Shown here: one piece after another, positions 27,343 through 37,297 of the stretch
Layout: each line of letters opens with the position of its first letter
How positions within the stretch are numbered: position 1 is the stretch's first letter
DNA from: Rhodopseudomonas sp.
GTDB lineage: Bacteria > Pseudomonadota > Alphaproteobacteria > Rhizobiales > Xanthobacteraceae
DNA: 64,000 nt
Reading direction: 5' to 3'
NCBI RefSeq assembly: GCF_013377015.1
Contig: NZ_JACABA010000002.1
Span: forward strand, 827,112 to 891,111
Position numbers and translations under genes: made by a program
The notes under the pieces: model-generated
The model's input: only the letters and a program-made list of their open reading frames with translations
The model's database searches: none
Told to the model about the DNA's origin: nothing

Positions 27343-28197
27343 TCACGGCTGCGGCGGCAACAGCCCGAGCCGCTTGGCGATGATCCGGTCGACCAGCCGC
27401 GCCGGCAGCCACATCATCAGCAGATGCCGCAGCGGCGACGGCGAGATCGCGTAGCGCACCTTGGGCTTGTCCGCGGTCAGCGCAAAGTGGATGCGCTCGG
27501 CGATTTGCTCCGGCGGCAGTCCGCTGGCGTCCATCTGCGGCAGGAATTGCAGGATCCGCTGCAGCGCCGGGTAGAACGGCGAATTCTTGTAGGCGGAAAA
27601 ATCCTCCTGCTCGGCCTTGGCCCAGATCGGGGTCTTCACCGCGCCGGGACCAATAATGATGACGTCGATGCCGAACAGCATCAGCTCGCGGCGCAGGCCT
27701 TCGCTCAGCCCTTCCAGCGCATGCTTCGACGCCGAATAGGCCGCCATCAGCGGATTGCCGATCTTGCCGGCCACCGAGCTGATCATCACGATCCGGCCCG
27801 GCGGGCCGCTCAGCGCGCGGTCGGCGCCGAGCAGCGGCCCGAACGCTTGTGTCGCGACGATCGGCCCGATCACATTGACCTCGAACTGGCGGCGGAACTG
27901 ATCGGCCGATAATTCCAGCACCGGACCGGCCACCGAAATCCCGGCATTGTTGACCAGGCCGGCCAGCGTCTCGCCGTGCAATGCCGCGCGCACCTCGCGC
28001 GCCGCCACCAGCACCGCGGCCTCGTCGGTGACGTCGAAAACGAGTGGCGTGAAATGCGCGCCGAACTCGGCCTTGAGCCGCTCGGCATCGGCGGCCTTGC
28101 GCACGCTGCCGAACACCGCGAAGCCGCGCTCAAGCAGCAGTTTTGCGGCGGCGTGGCCGATCCCGGTGGAGACGCCGGTAATGACGATGGATCGCAT
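27343..28197 (-). CDS. Short-chain dehydrogenase/reductase
   Basis: A 284-aa SDR oxidoreductase. The cofactor loop TGVSTGIGHAA lies near residues 6-16, the NNAG motif is in LVNNAGISVAG, and the catalytic Ser and YSASK follow around residues 140-160, so all active-site residues are present. The ATG at 28197 has CAGGAG upstream; a start 23 codons earlier lacks the fold's first strand. The basic residues of the SVRK region after strand 2 hint at NADP(H). Substrate unknown; the pattern is of the classical steroid-dehydrogenase-like SDRs. Confidence 0.88.
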   Translation of the reverse strand: MRSIVITGVSTGIGHAAAKLLLERGFAVFGSVRKAADAERLKAEFGAHFTPLVFDVTDEAAVLVAAREVRAALHGETLAGLVNNAGISVAGPVLELSADQFRRQFEVNVIGPIVATQAFGPLLGADRALSGPPGRIVMISSVAGKIGNPLMAAYSASKHALEGLSEGLRRELMLFGIDVIIIGPGAVKTPIWAKAEQEDFSAYKNSPFYPALQRILQFLPQMDASGLPPEQIAERIHFALTADKPKVRYAISPSPLRHLLMMWLPARLVDRIIAKRLGLLPPQP

Positions 28198-28296
28198 GGG
28201 AAAACTCCTGCCCTGCCGATTGCCGGCCCAAGCTAGCCTGCGCCGGCCGCCGCGGTCGAGAGCCACCGGCCAAGAAGCGGAGGCGCCGCGCCGTCG

Positions 28297-28836
28297 TCAG
28301 CCATCCGCGCCATCGAGCCCGAAATGCCGCAGGATCGTCTGCGCCGCCGCCTCCGCCGGTAGCGCCGCCGTATCCAGCATCAGGCAGTCGTCGCGCGGCA
28401 CCGGTGTCAGATTGTAGCCGGCGCAGAACGCATCGAGGCCCTGCATCGAGCTGATCTTGCGCCGCGCCACGCGGTCCGGATTGCCGACCCGCCGCGCGGT
28501 CTCGGCGGCATCGCAATGCAGAAACACCGGCAGCAAGGCGCCGCCCGGCTGCACCGTGGCCTCGAATTGCTCGAGCGCCACCCGGTCGTCGGGCTCGGCA
28601 TAGCAGAACGTCGCGACCACCAGCGGCACGCTTTGCCGCACCGCCGCCGCCAGCGCGGCCAGCCGGACCTCGTGCACCAGCTCCCAAAATCCCGGCGCGC
28701 CGAACTCGAACAGGGTGCGGGCGAAATCGATCGCCGCATGATTGTCGAACAGCCGCCCGGGCACGCGCCCGAGCAGCGCGCGGGCCACCGTCAACTTGCC
28801 GCTTGCCGGCTTGCCATGCAGGAAAATCAGCTTCAT
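28297..28836 (-). CDS. Small P-loop kinase-like protein (AAA_33 type)
   Basis: A 179-aa cytoplasmic protein. The P-loop GKPASGKLTVA lies at residues 8-18, directly after the first strand MKLIFLH. LVVATFCYAEPDD and PVFLHCDAAETARRVGNPDR look like the Walker B strand and the lid of nucleoside or shikimate kinase-like folds. The P-loop reads GKL rather than GK[ST], so the usual hydroxyl ligand of the magnesium ion is absent, but a Thr follows. The family contains kinases and toxins of unknown substrate. It is upstream of the SDR on the same strand, about 100 bases away. Confidence 0.7.
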   Translation of the reverse strand: MKLIFLHGKPASGKLTVARALLGRVPGRLFDNHAAIDFARTLFEFGAPGFWELVHEVRLAALAAAVRQSVPLVVATFCYAEPDDRVALEQFEATVQPGGALLPVFLHCDAAETARRVGNPDRVARRKISSMQGLDAFCAGYNLTPVPRDDCLMLDTAALPAEAAAQTILRHFGLDGADG

Positions 28837-28993
28837 CCCGAATGCTACCCGGCGCGGCGCGCCGGCAGCAAGACCGCGCGGCGACAAACCCGACCGCGTC
28901 GCCGCGAGTGACCCGATTTACAATCGCGCCGGGCGATGCGATCACCTTGCCCAAGGCCCCGCGAGACAACAAGAACAGGGCTTCGGAGGAACG

Positions 28994-29494
28994 ATGACCA
29001 GGCATTTTTCAAGGACCGCCATCATGTGCGCCATTGCGACCTCGACCTTTGCCGCGGCAGCGCTGGCCGAGGAAAACATCGCCGGCACCTACAGACTGAT
29101 CAGCAGCCAGCGCAAAATCGTCGACACCGGCGAGGTGCTCGACACCTACGGCAAGAATCCCGTCGGCTTCATCATGTACGGCAACGACGGCCGGATGCTC
29201 GCGCTGATCACCTATGACAACAGAAAGGCGCCCGCCGATATCGCCAAGGTCACCGACGCGGACAAGGTCGGGCTCTACAATTCGATGATGTCGTATGGCG
29301 GCACGTACAAGTTCGACGGCAAGAAGGTCGAACACCACATCGACGTGTCGTACAATCAGATGTGGACCGGGACCACCACCGTTCGCGACATCGTCAAGGA
29401 TGGCGACCGGCTGATCTACACCACGCGGCCGGCGCCGTTCTCCGGCGACGGCAAGGTCAGCATCACGACCTTGATTTGGGAAAAAGTGAAGTAG
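28994..29494 (+). CDS. Secreted lipocalin-like domain protein
   Basis: A 166-aa protein. GGAGG precedes the ATG at 28994, and a signal peptide ends AALAEE (about residues 22-27). The mature part begins NIAGTYRLISSQRKI and includes NPVGFIMYGNDGRMLALIT, the pattern of the lipocalin-like (Lipocalin_5) domain found in proteins that may bind small hydrophobic ligands. No function is known for this member. It converges on ilvC with a strong hairpin between the stops. Confidence 0.82.
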   Translation: MTRHFSRTAIMCAIATSTFAAAALAEENIAGTYRLISSQRKIVDTGEVLDTYGKNPVGFIMYGNDGRMLALITYDNRKAPADIAKVTDADKVGLYNSMMSYGGTYKFDGKKVEHHIDVSYNQMWTGTTTVRDIVKDGDRLIYTTRPAPFSGDGKVSITTLIWEKVK

Positions 29495-29519
29495 CGGCGC
29501 GCGGACAGCGCCGAAGCAG

Positions 29520-29549
29520 AACGGCGGCTGGATCGCTCCAGCCGCCGTT
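29520..29549. terminator. Bidirectional terminator hairpin between the lipocalin-like gene and ilvC
   Basis: AACGGCGGCTGG, loop ATCGCT, and the exact complement CCAGCCGCCGTT form a perfect 12-base-pair stem. It sits in the 60-base gap between converging genes, 5 bases from the ilvC stop. T runs are weak on both sides. Confidence 0.75.
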
Positions 29550-29554
29550 GACAC

Positions 29555-30622
<1,068 letters not shown>

Positions 30623-30721
30623 TCAGGCCTAAGGCGCCGACCATTGAATTGCCGCCGGTTTTTAGGGCGGCGGGTGCCGCGAAACAAGCCCGCGACGGTG
30701 ATTTCTACCCCTGCCCCGGGC

Positions 30722-31324
30722 TCATGGCTCCCGCAGCACGGGATACAGCGAGGCCAGCAGCAGCCCGGCCATCACCAGATTGAAGGCGCGCACCGCGCGG
30801 GGCGATTTCAGCAGCGTTTGCAGTGCAGTGCCGAACACCGCCCAGGTCGTCGAGGAGACCGAACCGATCAGCAGCAGGGTCAGCACCTGGATCATGATGT
30901 TCCAAGGATAGGTGGCGATCGCCGCATAGGCCGTTATGGTGCCGATCGCGATCACCCAGCCCTTGACGTTGACCCACTGAAACAGCGCCGCCTGCGTGAA
31001 AGTCATCGGCCGGCCCTGCGCCAAGCCGCCCGGATCGGCGGGCTTCGCCATCGCGATCATCACCGCCAGATACACCAGATAGGCCGCGCCGGCATATTTC
31101 AGCAGGCTTTGCAGCAGCGGAAACGCTATGAACACCGCGCCCAGCCCCAGCCCCATCGCGGCGGCCAGCACCGCAAATCCGATCGCGACGCCGGCGATGT
31201 GCGGCACAGTGCGGCGGAAGCCGAAATGCAGCCCGGACGCCAGCAGCATGATGTTGTTCGGCCCCGGCGTGAACAGCGTCGCGACGGCGAACACGATGAA
31301 GGCGATCAGCAGTTCCTGCGACAT
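30722..31324 (-). CDS. LysE/RhtB-family amino-acid exporter
   Basis: A 200-aa membrane protein with the family start of about six hydrophobic helices; TPGPNNIMLLASGLHFGFRRTVPHIAGVAIGF (about residues 19-50) is the diagnostic LysE block. Members export lysine, homoserine, threonine or leucine. It begins 9 bases after the EamA-family gene, so they are probably co-expressed. Lying between ilvH and ilvC, it could vent excess branched-chain amino acids, which is inference from position. Confidence 0.88.
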   Translation of the reverse strand: MSQELLIAFIVFAVATLFTPGPNNIMLLASGLHFGFRRTVPHIAGVAIGFAVLAAAMGLGLGAVFIAFPLLQSLLKYAGAAYLVYLAVMIAMAKPADPGGLAQGRPMTFTQAALFQWVNVKGWVIAIGTITAYAAIATYPWNIMIQVLTLLLIGSVSSTTWAVFGTALQTLLKSPRAVRAFNLVMAGLLLASLYPVLREP

Positions 31325-31333
31325 CGGCGCCCC

Positions 31334-32206
31334 TCAGCCGACTTCGGGCAGCGGCCGCGCACGGCCGAACAGCAGCATGATGGCGATGCCGGCGACCACG
31401 ATCAGCATGCCCGACAGGCGCAGCGGCCCGAACTGCTCGCCGAACACCAGGCTGGAGGCCCCCGCCCCGATGAACGGCACCAACAGCGCGAAGGGCACCA
31501 CCTGCGCCGCCGTATAGGCGTGCAGCAGCCGGCCCCAGATCCAATAACCGATCGTCGTGCTGCCAATCGACAGCGACAGCATCGCGGCCATCACCCCCGG
31601 CGACAGCTGCGTCAACGATGCCGCGATCGCCGCCGGCCCGTCGGCCAGCAGCGCCACCGCGGCCAGCGGCGGCAGCGACGCCAGGCTGATCCAGGCGAAC
31701 AGATCGAGCATCGGCACGTCGCGGGCGCGGCGCAGCAACAGATTTGTGAAGGCGAAGCTGATCGGCGCGGTCATGGTGACGGCGAAGGCGAAGAAGCTGA
31801 AATCATAGCCGACGGTGAAGCAGATCATCAGCAGCCCGCAGGCGGCGACGCCGATCCCGATCAGCTGCACCCGCGTCGGGCGCTCGCCGAGCAGCACGGC
31901 GGCAAACGCGATGGTGAACAGCGCCTGGCTCTGCACGATCACCGCGGTCAAGCCCGCCGGCACGCCCTGCGCGATGCCCCAGCTTTGGGTCAGATATTGC
32001 CACACCAACAGCAGGCTGATGCCGATCCACACCGGCCACGCCAGCTTCGGCCGCGGCAGCAGCAGGCACGGCAGCGCGGTGATCGCAAACCGTACCAGAT
32101 TCAGCAGCGTCGGCGTCATCTCGGTGAGCGCGTAGCGGGTGAACACGAAACCAAACCCCCAGATCACCGCGACCCAGAGCGCCAGCAAGATATCGAATGG
32201 CTTCAT
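31334..32206 (-). CDS. EamA-family (DMT) transporter
   Basis: A 290-aa protein with ten hydrophobic helices arranged as two EamA repeats. The N-terminal repeat starts with LLALWVAVIWGFGFVFTRYALTEM, and the second repeat ends LLFGRARPLPEVG. These proteins export amino acids or related metabolites. The ATG at 32206 starts straight into the first helix. It precedes the LysE-family gene by 9 bases and lies about 140 bases downstream of ilvH. Confidence 0.88.
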   Translation of the reverse strand: MKPFDILLALWVAVIWGFGFVFTRYALTEMTPTLLNLVRFAITALPCLLLPRPKLAWPVWIGISLLLVWQYLTQSWGIAQGVPAGLTAVIVQSQALFTIAFAAVLLGERPTRVQLIGIGVAACGLLMICFTVGYDFSFFAFAVTMTAPISFAFTNLLLRRARDVPMLDLFAWISLASLPPLAAVALLADGPAAIAASLTQLSPGVMAAMLSLSIGSTTIGYWIWGRLLHAYTAAQVVPFALLVPFIGAGASSLVFGEQFGPLRLSGMLIVVAGIAIMLLFGRARPLPEVG

Positions 32207-32348
32207 GCTGCGCGATCGAACCGGTCAGGCATTGCCGGCCCCATCAGCGATGACACTGAACTCGATCCCAAGCAGCGCCGCGAGCTTGATCCGCACGTCA
32301 TGGACGAAAGGCCCGGGAACGCTTCCAGCCGCGCTCGAAAATCCAGAG

Positions 32349-32891
32349 TCACATCCCCTCAGCGCCGCGGCCGATCGCGGCGACGCCGGTGCGCGAGACC
32401 TCGACCAGGCCGAGCGGGCGCATCAGGTCGATGAACTGGTTGATCTTGGCGGAGTTGCCGGTGATCTCGAACACGAAGCTCTCGGTGGTGGCGTCGATCA
32501 CCCGGGCTCGGAACGCTTCGGCCATCCGCAGCGCCTCGATGCGATGCTCGCCGGTGCCGCGCAGCTTCACCATCGCCAGTTCGCGCTCGATCGATCGGCC
32601 GGTCAGCGTCATATCGACCACGCGATAGACCGGCACCATGCGGTCGAGCTGGTGCTTGATCTGCTGGATCACCATCGGGGTGCCGGTGGTGACGATGGTG
32701 ATGCGCGAGACGTGCTTCTGCGCCTCGGTCTCGGAGACGGTGAGGCTCTCGATGTTGTAGCCGCGGCCGGAAAACAGACCGATGACGCGGGCAAGCACGC
32801 CGGGCTCGTTCTGCACCAGTACCGACAGCGTGTGGGTCTCGTTGGAATCGTGGCGCTCTTCCATGAAGTAGGCGGATGCGGGCTGGTTCAT
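32349..32891 (-). CDS. ilvH: Acetolactate synthase small (regulatory) subunit IlvH
   Basis: A 180-aa regulatory subunit. An ACT domain at the N-terminus reads TLSVLVQNEPGVLARVIGLFSGRGYNIESL (residues 21-50), the valine-binding region. The C-terminal half matches the ALS_ss_C domain. It binds IlvI and makes it sensitive to valine. It follows ilvI by about 207 bases; that gap is filled by a palindromic repeat. The ATG at 32891 fits the family start. Confidence 0.96.
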   Translation of the reverse strand: MNQPASAYFMEERHDSNETHTLSVLVQNEPGVLARVIGLFSGRGYNIESLTVSETEAQKHVSRITIVTTGTPMVIQQIKHQLDRMVPVYRVVDMTLTGRSIERELAMVKLRGTGEHRIEALRMAEAFRARVIDATTESFVFEITGNSAKINQFIDLMRPLGLVEVSRTGVAAIGRGAEGM

Positions 32892-32964
32892 CTGAATTCC
32901 CTGTCAATCTTGGGTCCGGTCCGTCGGACTAATCGGTTGTGCGTGGCGCCGCCTCATCCACTCC

Positions 32965-33064
32965 CGTCATCCCCGCGAAAGCGGGAACCCAGTATTCCGC
33001 GGCGTTCGTTGTGAACCGCGCCGTTGCGGAATACTGGGTCGCCCGGTCAAGCCGGGCGATGACG
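32965..33064. repeat. Long palindromic repeat between ilvI and ilvH
   Basis: An inverted repeat with outer CGTCAT/ATGACG, a stem of CCCGCGAAAGCGGG type on the left and GCCCGGTCAAGCCGGGC on the right, and inner arms ACCCAGTATTCCGC (32987-33000) and GCGGAATACTGGGT (33026-33039), a perfect 14-base match. It interrupts an operon whose two products must assemble in fixed ratio. No gene in the 207-base gap. Confidence 0.85.
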
Positions 33065-33098
33065 GCATCAGATGAGGCGCCGCCTGGTAACAATCACC

Positions 33099-34889
33099 TC
33101 ACACCAGCGCCTTGCCGCCGGCGAAGGCGGCCGCGGTGGTTTCGTCGTTGGCTTCCGCCGGCAGCAGCATTTCGTTATGCGCCTTTCCGGACGGAATCAT
33201 CGGGAAGCAGTTCTCCAGCGAGGCGACGCGGCAGTCGAACAGCACCGGCTTCTTCACCTTGATCATCTCCATGATCGCGCCGTCGAGATCTGCCGGCTTG
33301 AACACCTGGAAGCCGACCGCGCCATAGGCGTCCGCCAGCTTGACGAAGTCCGGCATCGCCTCGGAATAGGAATGCGACAGCCGGTTGCCGTGCAGCAGCT
33401 GCTGCCACTGCCGCACCATTCCCATATGGTTGTTGTTGAGGATGAAGATCTTGATCGGCAATTCGTACTGCACCGCGGTCGACATCTCCTGCATCGTCAT
33501 CTGCACCGAGGCGTCGCCGGCGATGTCGATGACGAGGCTGTCCGGATGCGCCACCTGGACGCCGAGCGCCGCCGGCAGGCCGTAGCCCATGGTGCCGAGC
33601 CCACCCGAGGTCATCCAGCGCTTCGGCTGTTCGAAGCCGAAGAACTGCGCCGCCCACATCTGGTGCTGGCCGACCTCGGTGGTGATGTAGGTGTCGCGAC
33701 CGCGCACCGCCTCGTACAGCCGCTGGATCGCGAATTGCGGCAGGATCACGTCGTTGTTCTTCTTGTAGGCCAGCGAGTTGCGCGCACGCCAGCGGCCGAT
33801 CTCGAACCACCACGGATCGATCCTGGGCTTCTTGGCCTCGGCCTTGAACACGGACAACAGATCGCCGAGCACGCTGGCGACGTCGCCGATGATCGGCACG
33901 TCGACCCGGATATTCTTGTTGATCGAGGACGGGTCGATGTCGATGTGGATCTTCTTGGAGTTCGGCGAGAACGCGTCGGTGCGGCCGGTGATGCGGTCGT
34001 CGAACCGCGCGCCGATGCACAGCATGACGTCGCAATCATGCATCGCCATGTTGGCCTCGTAGGTGCCGTGCATGCCGAGCATGCCGAGCCAGTTCTTGCC
34101 CGAGGCCGGATAGGCGCCCAGCCCCATCAGCGTCGAGGTGATCGGGAAATCGGTGACCTCGACCAGTTCGCGCAGCAGTTTCGAGGCCTCGTTGCCGGAG
34201 TTGATCACGCCGCCGCCCGAATAGATGATCGGCCGCTTGGCGCCGGCCAAGAGCGCCACAGCTTTGCGGATCTGGGCGGCGTCGCCTTTCAGCCGCGGCG
34301 TGTAGCTGACATGGACGTCGGCCTTGCGCGGCGGATGATAGGTCCCGGTGGCGAACTGCACGTCCTTCGGCACGTCGACCACCACCGGACCCGGCCGGCC
34401 GCTGGTTGCGACGTAGAACGCCTCGTGCAACACGCGGGCGAGATCCTTGATGTCGCGCACCAGCCAGTTGTGCTTAGTGCATGGCCGGGTGATTCCGACA
34501 GTGTCGCATTCCTGGAACGCATCATTGCCGATCAGATGGGTCGGCACCTGCCCGGTGATGCAAACCAGCGGGATCGAATCCATCAAGGCGTCGGCCAGCG
34601 GCGTCACCATGTTGGTGGCGCCCGGCCCCGAGGTCACCAGCACCACGCCGGGCTTGCCGGTGGAGCGCGCATAGCCCTCGGCGGCGTGGCCGGCGCCCTG
34701 CTCGTGCCGCACCAGGATGTGCTGCAAATGCTCCTGCTGCATAAACAGCTCGTCATAGATCGGAAGCACCGCGCCGCCCGGATAGCCGAAGATGTGCTTG
34801 ACGCCATGGTCGATCATGGCGCGGACGATCATCGCCGCACCGGTCATCTGGTTGGGGTCGTGGCTCGTGTCACTGGCTGCGGTGGTCAT
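33099..34889 (-). CDS. ilvI: Acetolactate synthase large (catalytic) subunit IlvI
   Basis: A 596-aa thiamine-diphosphate enzyme that makes acetolactate and acetohydroxybutyrate. The N-terminal block VKHIFGYPGGAVLPIYDEL, with the catalytic Glu in VRHEQGAGHAAEGYA, and the C-terminal TPP motif GDASVQMTMQEMSTAVQY followed by NNNHMGMVRQWQ are intact. The ATG at 34889 is the best start; the frame upstream runs into the attenuator. A leader peptide and a terminator lie directly ahead, so transcription should follow supply of Leu, Ile and Val. ilvH follows. Confidence 0.96.
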   Translation of the reverse strand: MTTAASDTSHDPNQMTGAAMIVRAMIDHGVKHIFGYPGGAVLPIYDELFMQQEHLQHILVRHEQGAGHAAEGYARSTGKPGVVLVTSGPGATNMVTPLADALMDSIPLVCITGQVPTHLIGNDAFQECDTVGITRPCTKHNWLVRDIKDLARVLHEAFYVATSGRPGPVVVDVPKDVQFATGTYHPPRKADVHVSYTPRLKGDAAQIRKAVALLAGAKRPIIYSGGGVINSGNEASKLLRELVEVTDFPITSTLMGLGAYPASGKNWLGMLGMHGTYEANMAMHDCDVMLCIGARFDDRITGRTDAFSPNSKKIHIDIDPSSINKNIRVDVPIIGDVASVLGDLLSVFKAEAKKPRIDPWWFEIGRWRARNSLAYKKNNDVILPQFAIQRLYEAVRGRDTYITTEVGQHQMWAAQFFGFEQPKRWMTSGGLGTMGYGLPAALGVQVAHPDSLVIDIAGDASVQMTMQEMSTAVQYELPIKIFILNNNHMGMVRQWQQLLHGNRLSHSYSEAMPDFVKLADAYGAVGFQVFKPADLDGAIMEMIKVKKPVLFDCRVASLENCFPMIPSGKAHNEMLLPAEANDETTAAAFAGGKALV

Positions 34890-34940
34890 TGGCTGCTCCG
34901 GATGCGCTGGTCGCGCTGGCTTGCTCAAGTGGTTCGGAAA

Positions 34941-34965
34941 ATAAAAAAGGGCCCGAGAGGCCCTG
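34941..34965 (-). terminator. Attenuator terminator of the ilvI leader
   Basis: On the minus strand AGGGCC, loop TCTCG and GGCCCT form a 6-base-pair GC stem directly followed by TTTTTTATTTT. It lies between the leader stop codon and the ilvI start, where an attenuator terminator belongs. The leader segment just before it (GCCAGGG and nearby GGC-rich bases) could compete for pairing. Confidence 0.85.
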
Positions 34966-34991
34966 GCACGCACCGCCCGTTCTGGATGGCC

Positions 34992-35057
34992 TCAGCCACC
35001 CACGGCGATGCGCCAGGGTACGACGACGATAAGCAGTTCGGTAATTTTATGTCGCAT
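34992..35057 (-). CDS. ilvI leader peptide (branched-chain amino-acid rich, 21 aa)
   Basis: A 21-codon frame from the ATG at 35057 reads MRHKITELLIVVVPWRIAVGG and stops at 34992-34994. Six consecutive codons are Leu, Leu, Ile, Val, Val, Val, the hallmark of ilv leader peptides. The intrinsic terminator lies 27 bases beyond the stop. Stalling on these codons when any of the three tRNAs is uncharged should favour read-through into ilvI. The ribosome site is weak (GAG 9-11 bases upstream). Confidence 0.8.
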   Translation of the reverse strand: MRHKITELLIVVVPWRIAVGG

Positions 35058-35193
35058 ATCGCGGCTCAGGCTTCCCAAAGGTTGCGCGGAACATACTGGC
35101 CAAACCGGGAAAGTCAAGGCGGGACAGTCATGCGCAGGATCAGACCTTAGCCGGGTTTTTGCCGCTTCGCGAGCCGGAAAAGCCGGCACTCAA

Positions 35194-36132
35194 TTATGCG
35201 CGCAGGCCTTCAAACTGTTGCGCCAGCCAATCCCCCGCTTCTTCCGGCTTCACCCAGCAAAACTCCGGCAATTGATGCCGAAACCAGGTGAATTGCCGTT
35301 TGGCGTAGTGCCGCGTATCAGCGCTGCCGATCGCGGCTGCCTCCTCGCGCGAAATCTCGCCGTCGAGATGCCGGATCAGCGCCGGCACGCCGTGCGCCTT
35401 CATTGCCGGCAACAACGGATCGAGGTTTCGAGCCTTCAGCGCCGCCACTTCGTCGAGCGCCCCGGCCTGCAGCATGGCGTCGAACCGCGCGTCAATCCGG
35501 GCGTAAAGCTGATCGCGGTCCGGCGCCAGAAACAGCGCCGTGACCTCGTCCGGCGGCAACAGCGGCGGCAGTCCCTCGGAATGCCAGTCGGTCAGCGAGC
35601 GCCCGGTCGCTTCGACCACTTCCAGCGCCCGCGCCACCCGACTGCGGTCGGCCGGCCGCAGCCGGATCGCCGATTCCGGATCGCGCTGCGCCAATTCGGC
35701 ATGCAGGGCGCCAACGCCGTCGCGCTCCAGCCTGGCCCGGACGTCGTCGCGAACATGCTGCGGGATCGCCGGCACCGCTGACAACCCCCGCGTCAGCGCC
35801 TTGAAATACAGGCCGGAGCCGCCGACGAAGATCGGCAGCCGGTTCTCCGCGCGCGCTACCTCCAGCATCGCGGTCGCGACCGTGACCCAGGCGCCGGCGG
35901 AGAAATTCACCGCGGCGTCGACGGTGCCGTATAGCCAGTGCGGCGCGGCGGCCTCGTCCTGCGGCGTCGGCCGCGCGGTGATGATGCGCAGGTCACGATA
36001 GACCTGCATCGAATCGGTATTGATCACCACGCCGCCGCGGGCCTGCGCCAGCCGCAGCGCCAGCGCCGACTTGCCGCTGGCGGTCGGCCCTGCGATAAGC
36101 ACCGCCTTCGGCTCAGGACCCAGCTTTCCCAT
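35194..36132 (-). CDS. miaA: tRNA dimethylallyltransferase MiaA
   Basis: A 312-aa enzyme that prenylates A37 of tRNAs reading UNN codons. The P-loop [12 protein letters not shown] lies at residues 15-26; [20 protein letters not shown] is the next conserved block. [13 protein letters not shown] follows, and [15 protein letters not shown] near the end is the tRNA-binding signature. The start at 36132 gives the compact family N-terminus, though in-frame ATGs at 36153 and 36186 exist. Whichever is used, it overlaps the serB start on the opposite strand. Its C-terminal end points at the ilvI leader, 136 bases away. Confidence 0.93.
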   Translation of the reverse strand: MGKLGPEPKAVLIAGPTASGKSALALRLAQARGGVVINTDSMQVYRDLRIITARPTPQDEAAAPHWLYGTVDAAVNFSAGAWVTVATAMLEVARAENRLPIFVGGSGLYFKALTRGLSAVPAIPQHVRDDVRARLERDGVGALHAELAQRDPESAIRLRPADRSRVARALEVVEATGRSLTDWHSEGLPPLLPPDEVTALFLAPDRDQLYARIDARFDAMLQAGALDEVAALKARNLDPLLPAMKAHGVPALIRHLDGEISREEAAAIGSADTRHYAKRQFTWFRHQLPEFCWVKPEEAGDWLAQQFEGLRA

Positions 36133-37021
36133 GTCGCTCGTCGCCACGCTCATCTGCAACCCGAACGATCCCGCGCTCGATGCCACCGTGATCGACGGCG
36201 CCCGCGCGGTACTGCCTCAGCCCAACCAAGCGACCTGGCTGCACGACGGCATCGCCGCCGATATTACCTTCGCCAGCGCCGACGATATTCAGGCCCTTGC
36301 CGAGCGGCTGCACGCCGCGCGCGGCGACCTGCCGATCGACATTGTCGTGCAGCCTGCGGCGACACGGCGCAAGAAACTTTTTCTCGCCGACATGGATTCC
36401 ACCATGATCGGCCAGGAGTGCATCGACGAGCTCGCCGACTTCGCCGGGCTGAAGGCGCATGTCGCCGCGATCACCGAACGCGCAATGCATGGCGAGATCG
36501 AATTCGAACCTGCGCTGCGCGAGCGCGTCGCGTTGCTCAAGGGCCTTGCGGTCGGCGTAATCGACGAGGTGCTGGCCAAACGCATCACGCTGACGCCGGG
36601 CGGCCGCAAATTGGTCGCGACGATGCGCGCGCACGGCGCCCGCACCTGCCTGGTCTCCGGCGGCTTCACCCAGTTCACCCAGGTGATCGCCGCCCGGCTC
36701 GGTTTCGAGGAACACCGCGCCAATGAACTCCTGGTCGCCGACGGCAAATTGCTCGGCACCGTCGCCGAACCCATTCTCGGCCGCGAGGCCAAGCTGGCGA
36801 CGCTGCTGGAATTGCGCGAGGCCGACGACCTCGACGCCATCGACACGCTGGTCGCCGGCGACGGCGCCAACGACCTCGGCATGATCCAGGCCGCCGGCCT
36901 CGGCATCGCGTATCACGCCAAACCCGCGGTCGCCGTTGCCGCGCACGGCCGGATCGATTTTGCCGATCTCACCGCGCTGCTCTATGCGCAGGGCTATCAG
37001 CGCAGCGAGTTCGTCGACTGA
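36131..37021 (+). CDS. serB: Phosphoserine phosphatase SerB
   Basis: A 296-aa HAD-family phosphatase making serine from phosphoserine. An N-terminal ACT-like region of about 80 residues leads to the nucleophile motif DMDST (87-91). [11 protein letters not shown] carries motif II, and the motif III/IV region is [24 protein letters not shown]. The ATG at 36131 shares two bases with the miaA start codon on the other strand; the frame is open upstream but only as the shadow of miaA. AGGA lies about 11 bases before the ATG. Confidence 0.95.
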   Translation: MSLVATLICNPNDPALDATVIDGARAVLPQPNQATWLHDGIAADITFASADDIQALAERLHAARGDLPIDIVVQPAATRRKKLFLADMDSTMIGQECIDELADFAGLKAHVAAITERAMHGEIEFEPALRERVALLKGLAVGVIDEVLAKRITLTPGGRKLVATMRAHGARTCLVSGGFTQFTQVIAARLGFEEHRANELLVADGKLLGTVAEPILGREAKLATLLELREADDLDAIDTLVAGDGANDLGMIQAAGLGIAYHAKPAVAVAAHGRIDFADLTALLYAQGYQRSEFVD

Positions 37022-37297
37022 GGCGTGCAGCGCTGGCGCGCGCACCCGTGGAACTCAGTTCGGGACATGATCAACAAAGAGTTAATCCCGAGAACGACCG
37101 AGACCACGAGGAATGCACCGATCGGGGCATTTCATCACAGAAAGCGGCGTCCGGGCCGGGAAGCTGCGCCGATCCGGCGTCCGCGCGTTTGCAAACGCCC
37201 GCGCGCACGGGATGCCGCAGCTCCGCCGCTTAACAATTTCTCCAACAAACGATCGGCATAGTCCGATTTCAGCAATCCAGCGATACGAGTTCATCAC

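Noticed and set aside
33072-35150. 692-codon plus-strand open frame opposite ilvI
   Set aside because: Shadow of ilvI, which has every family motif; the frame also runs through the attenuator.
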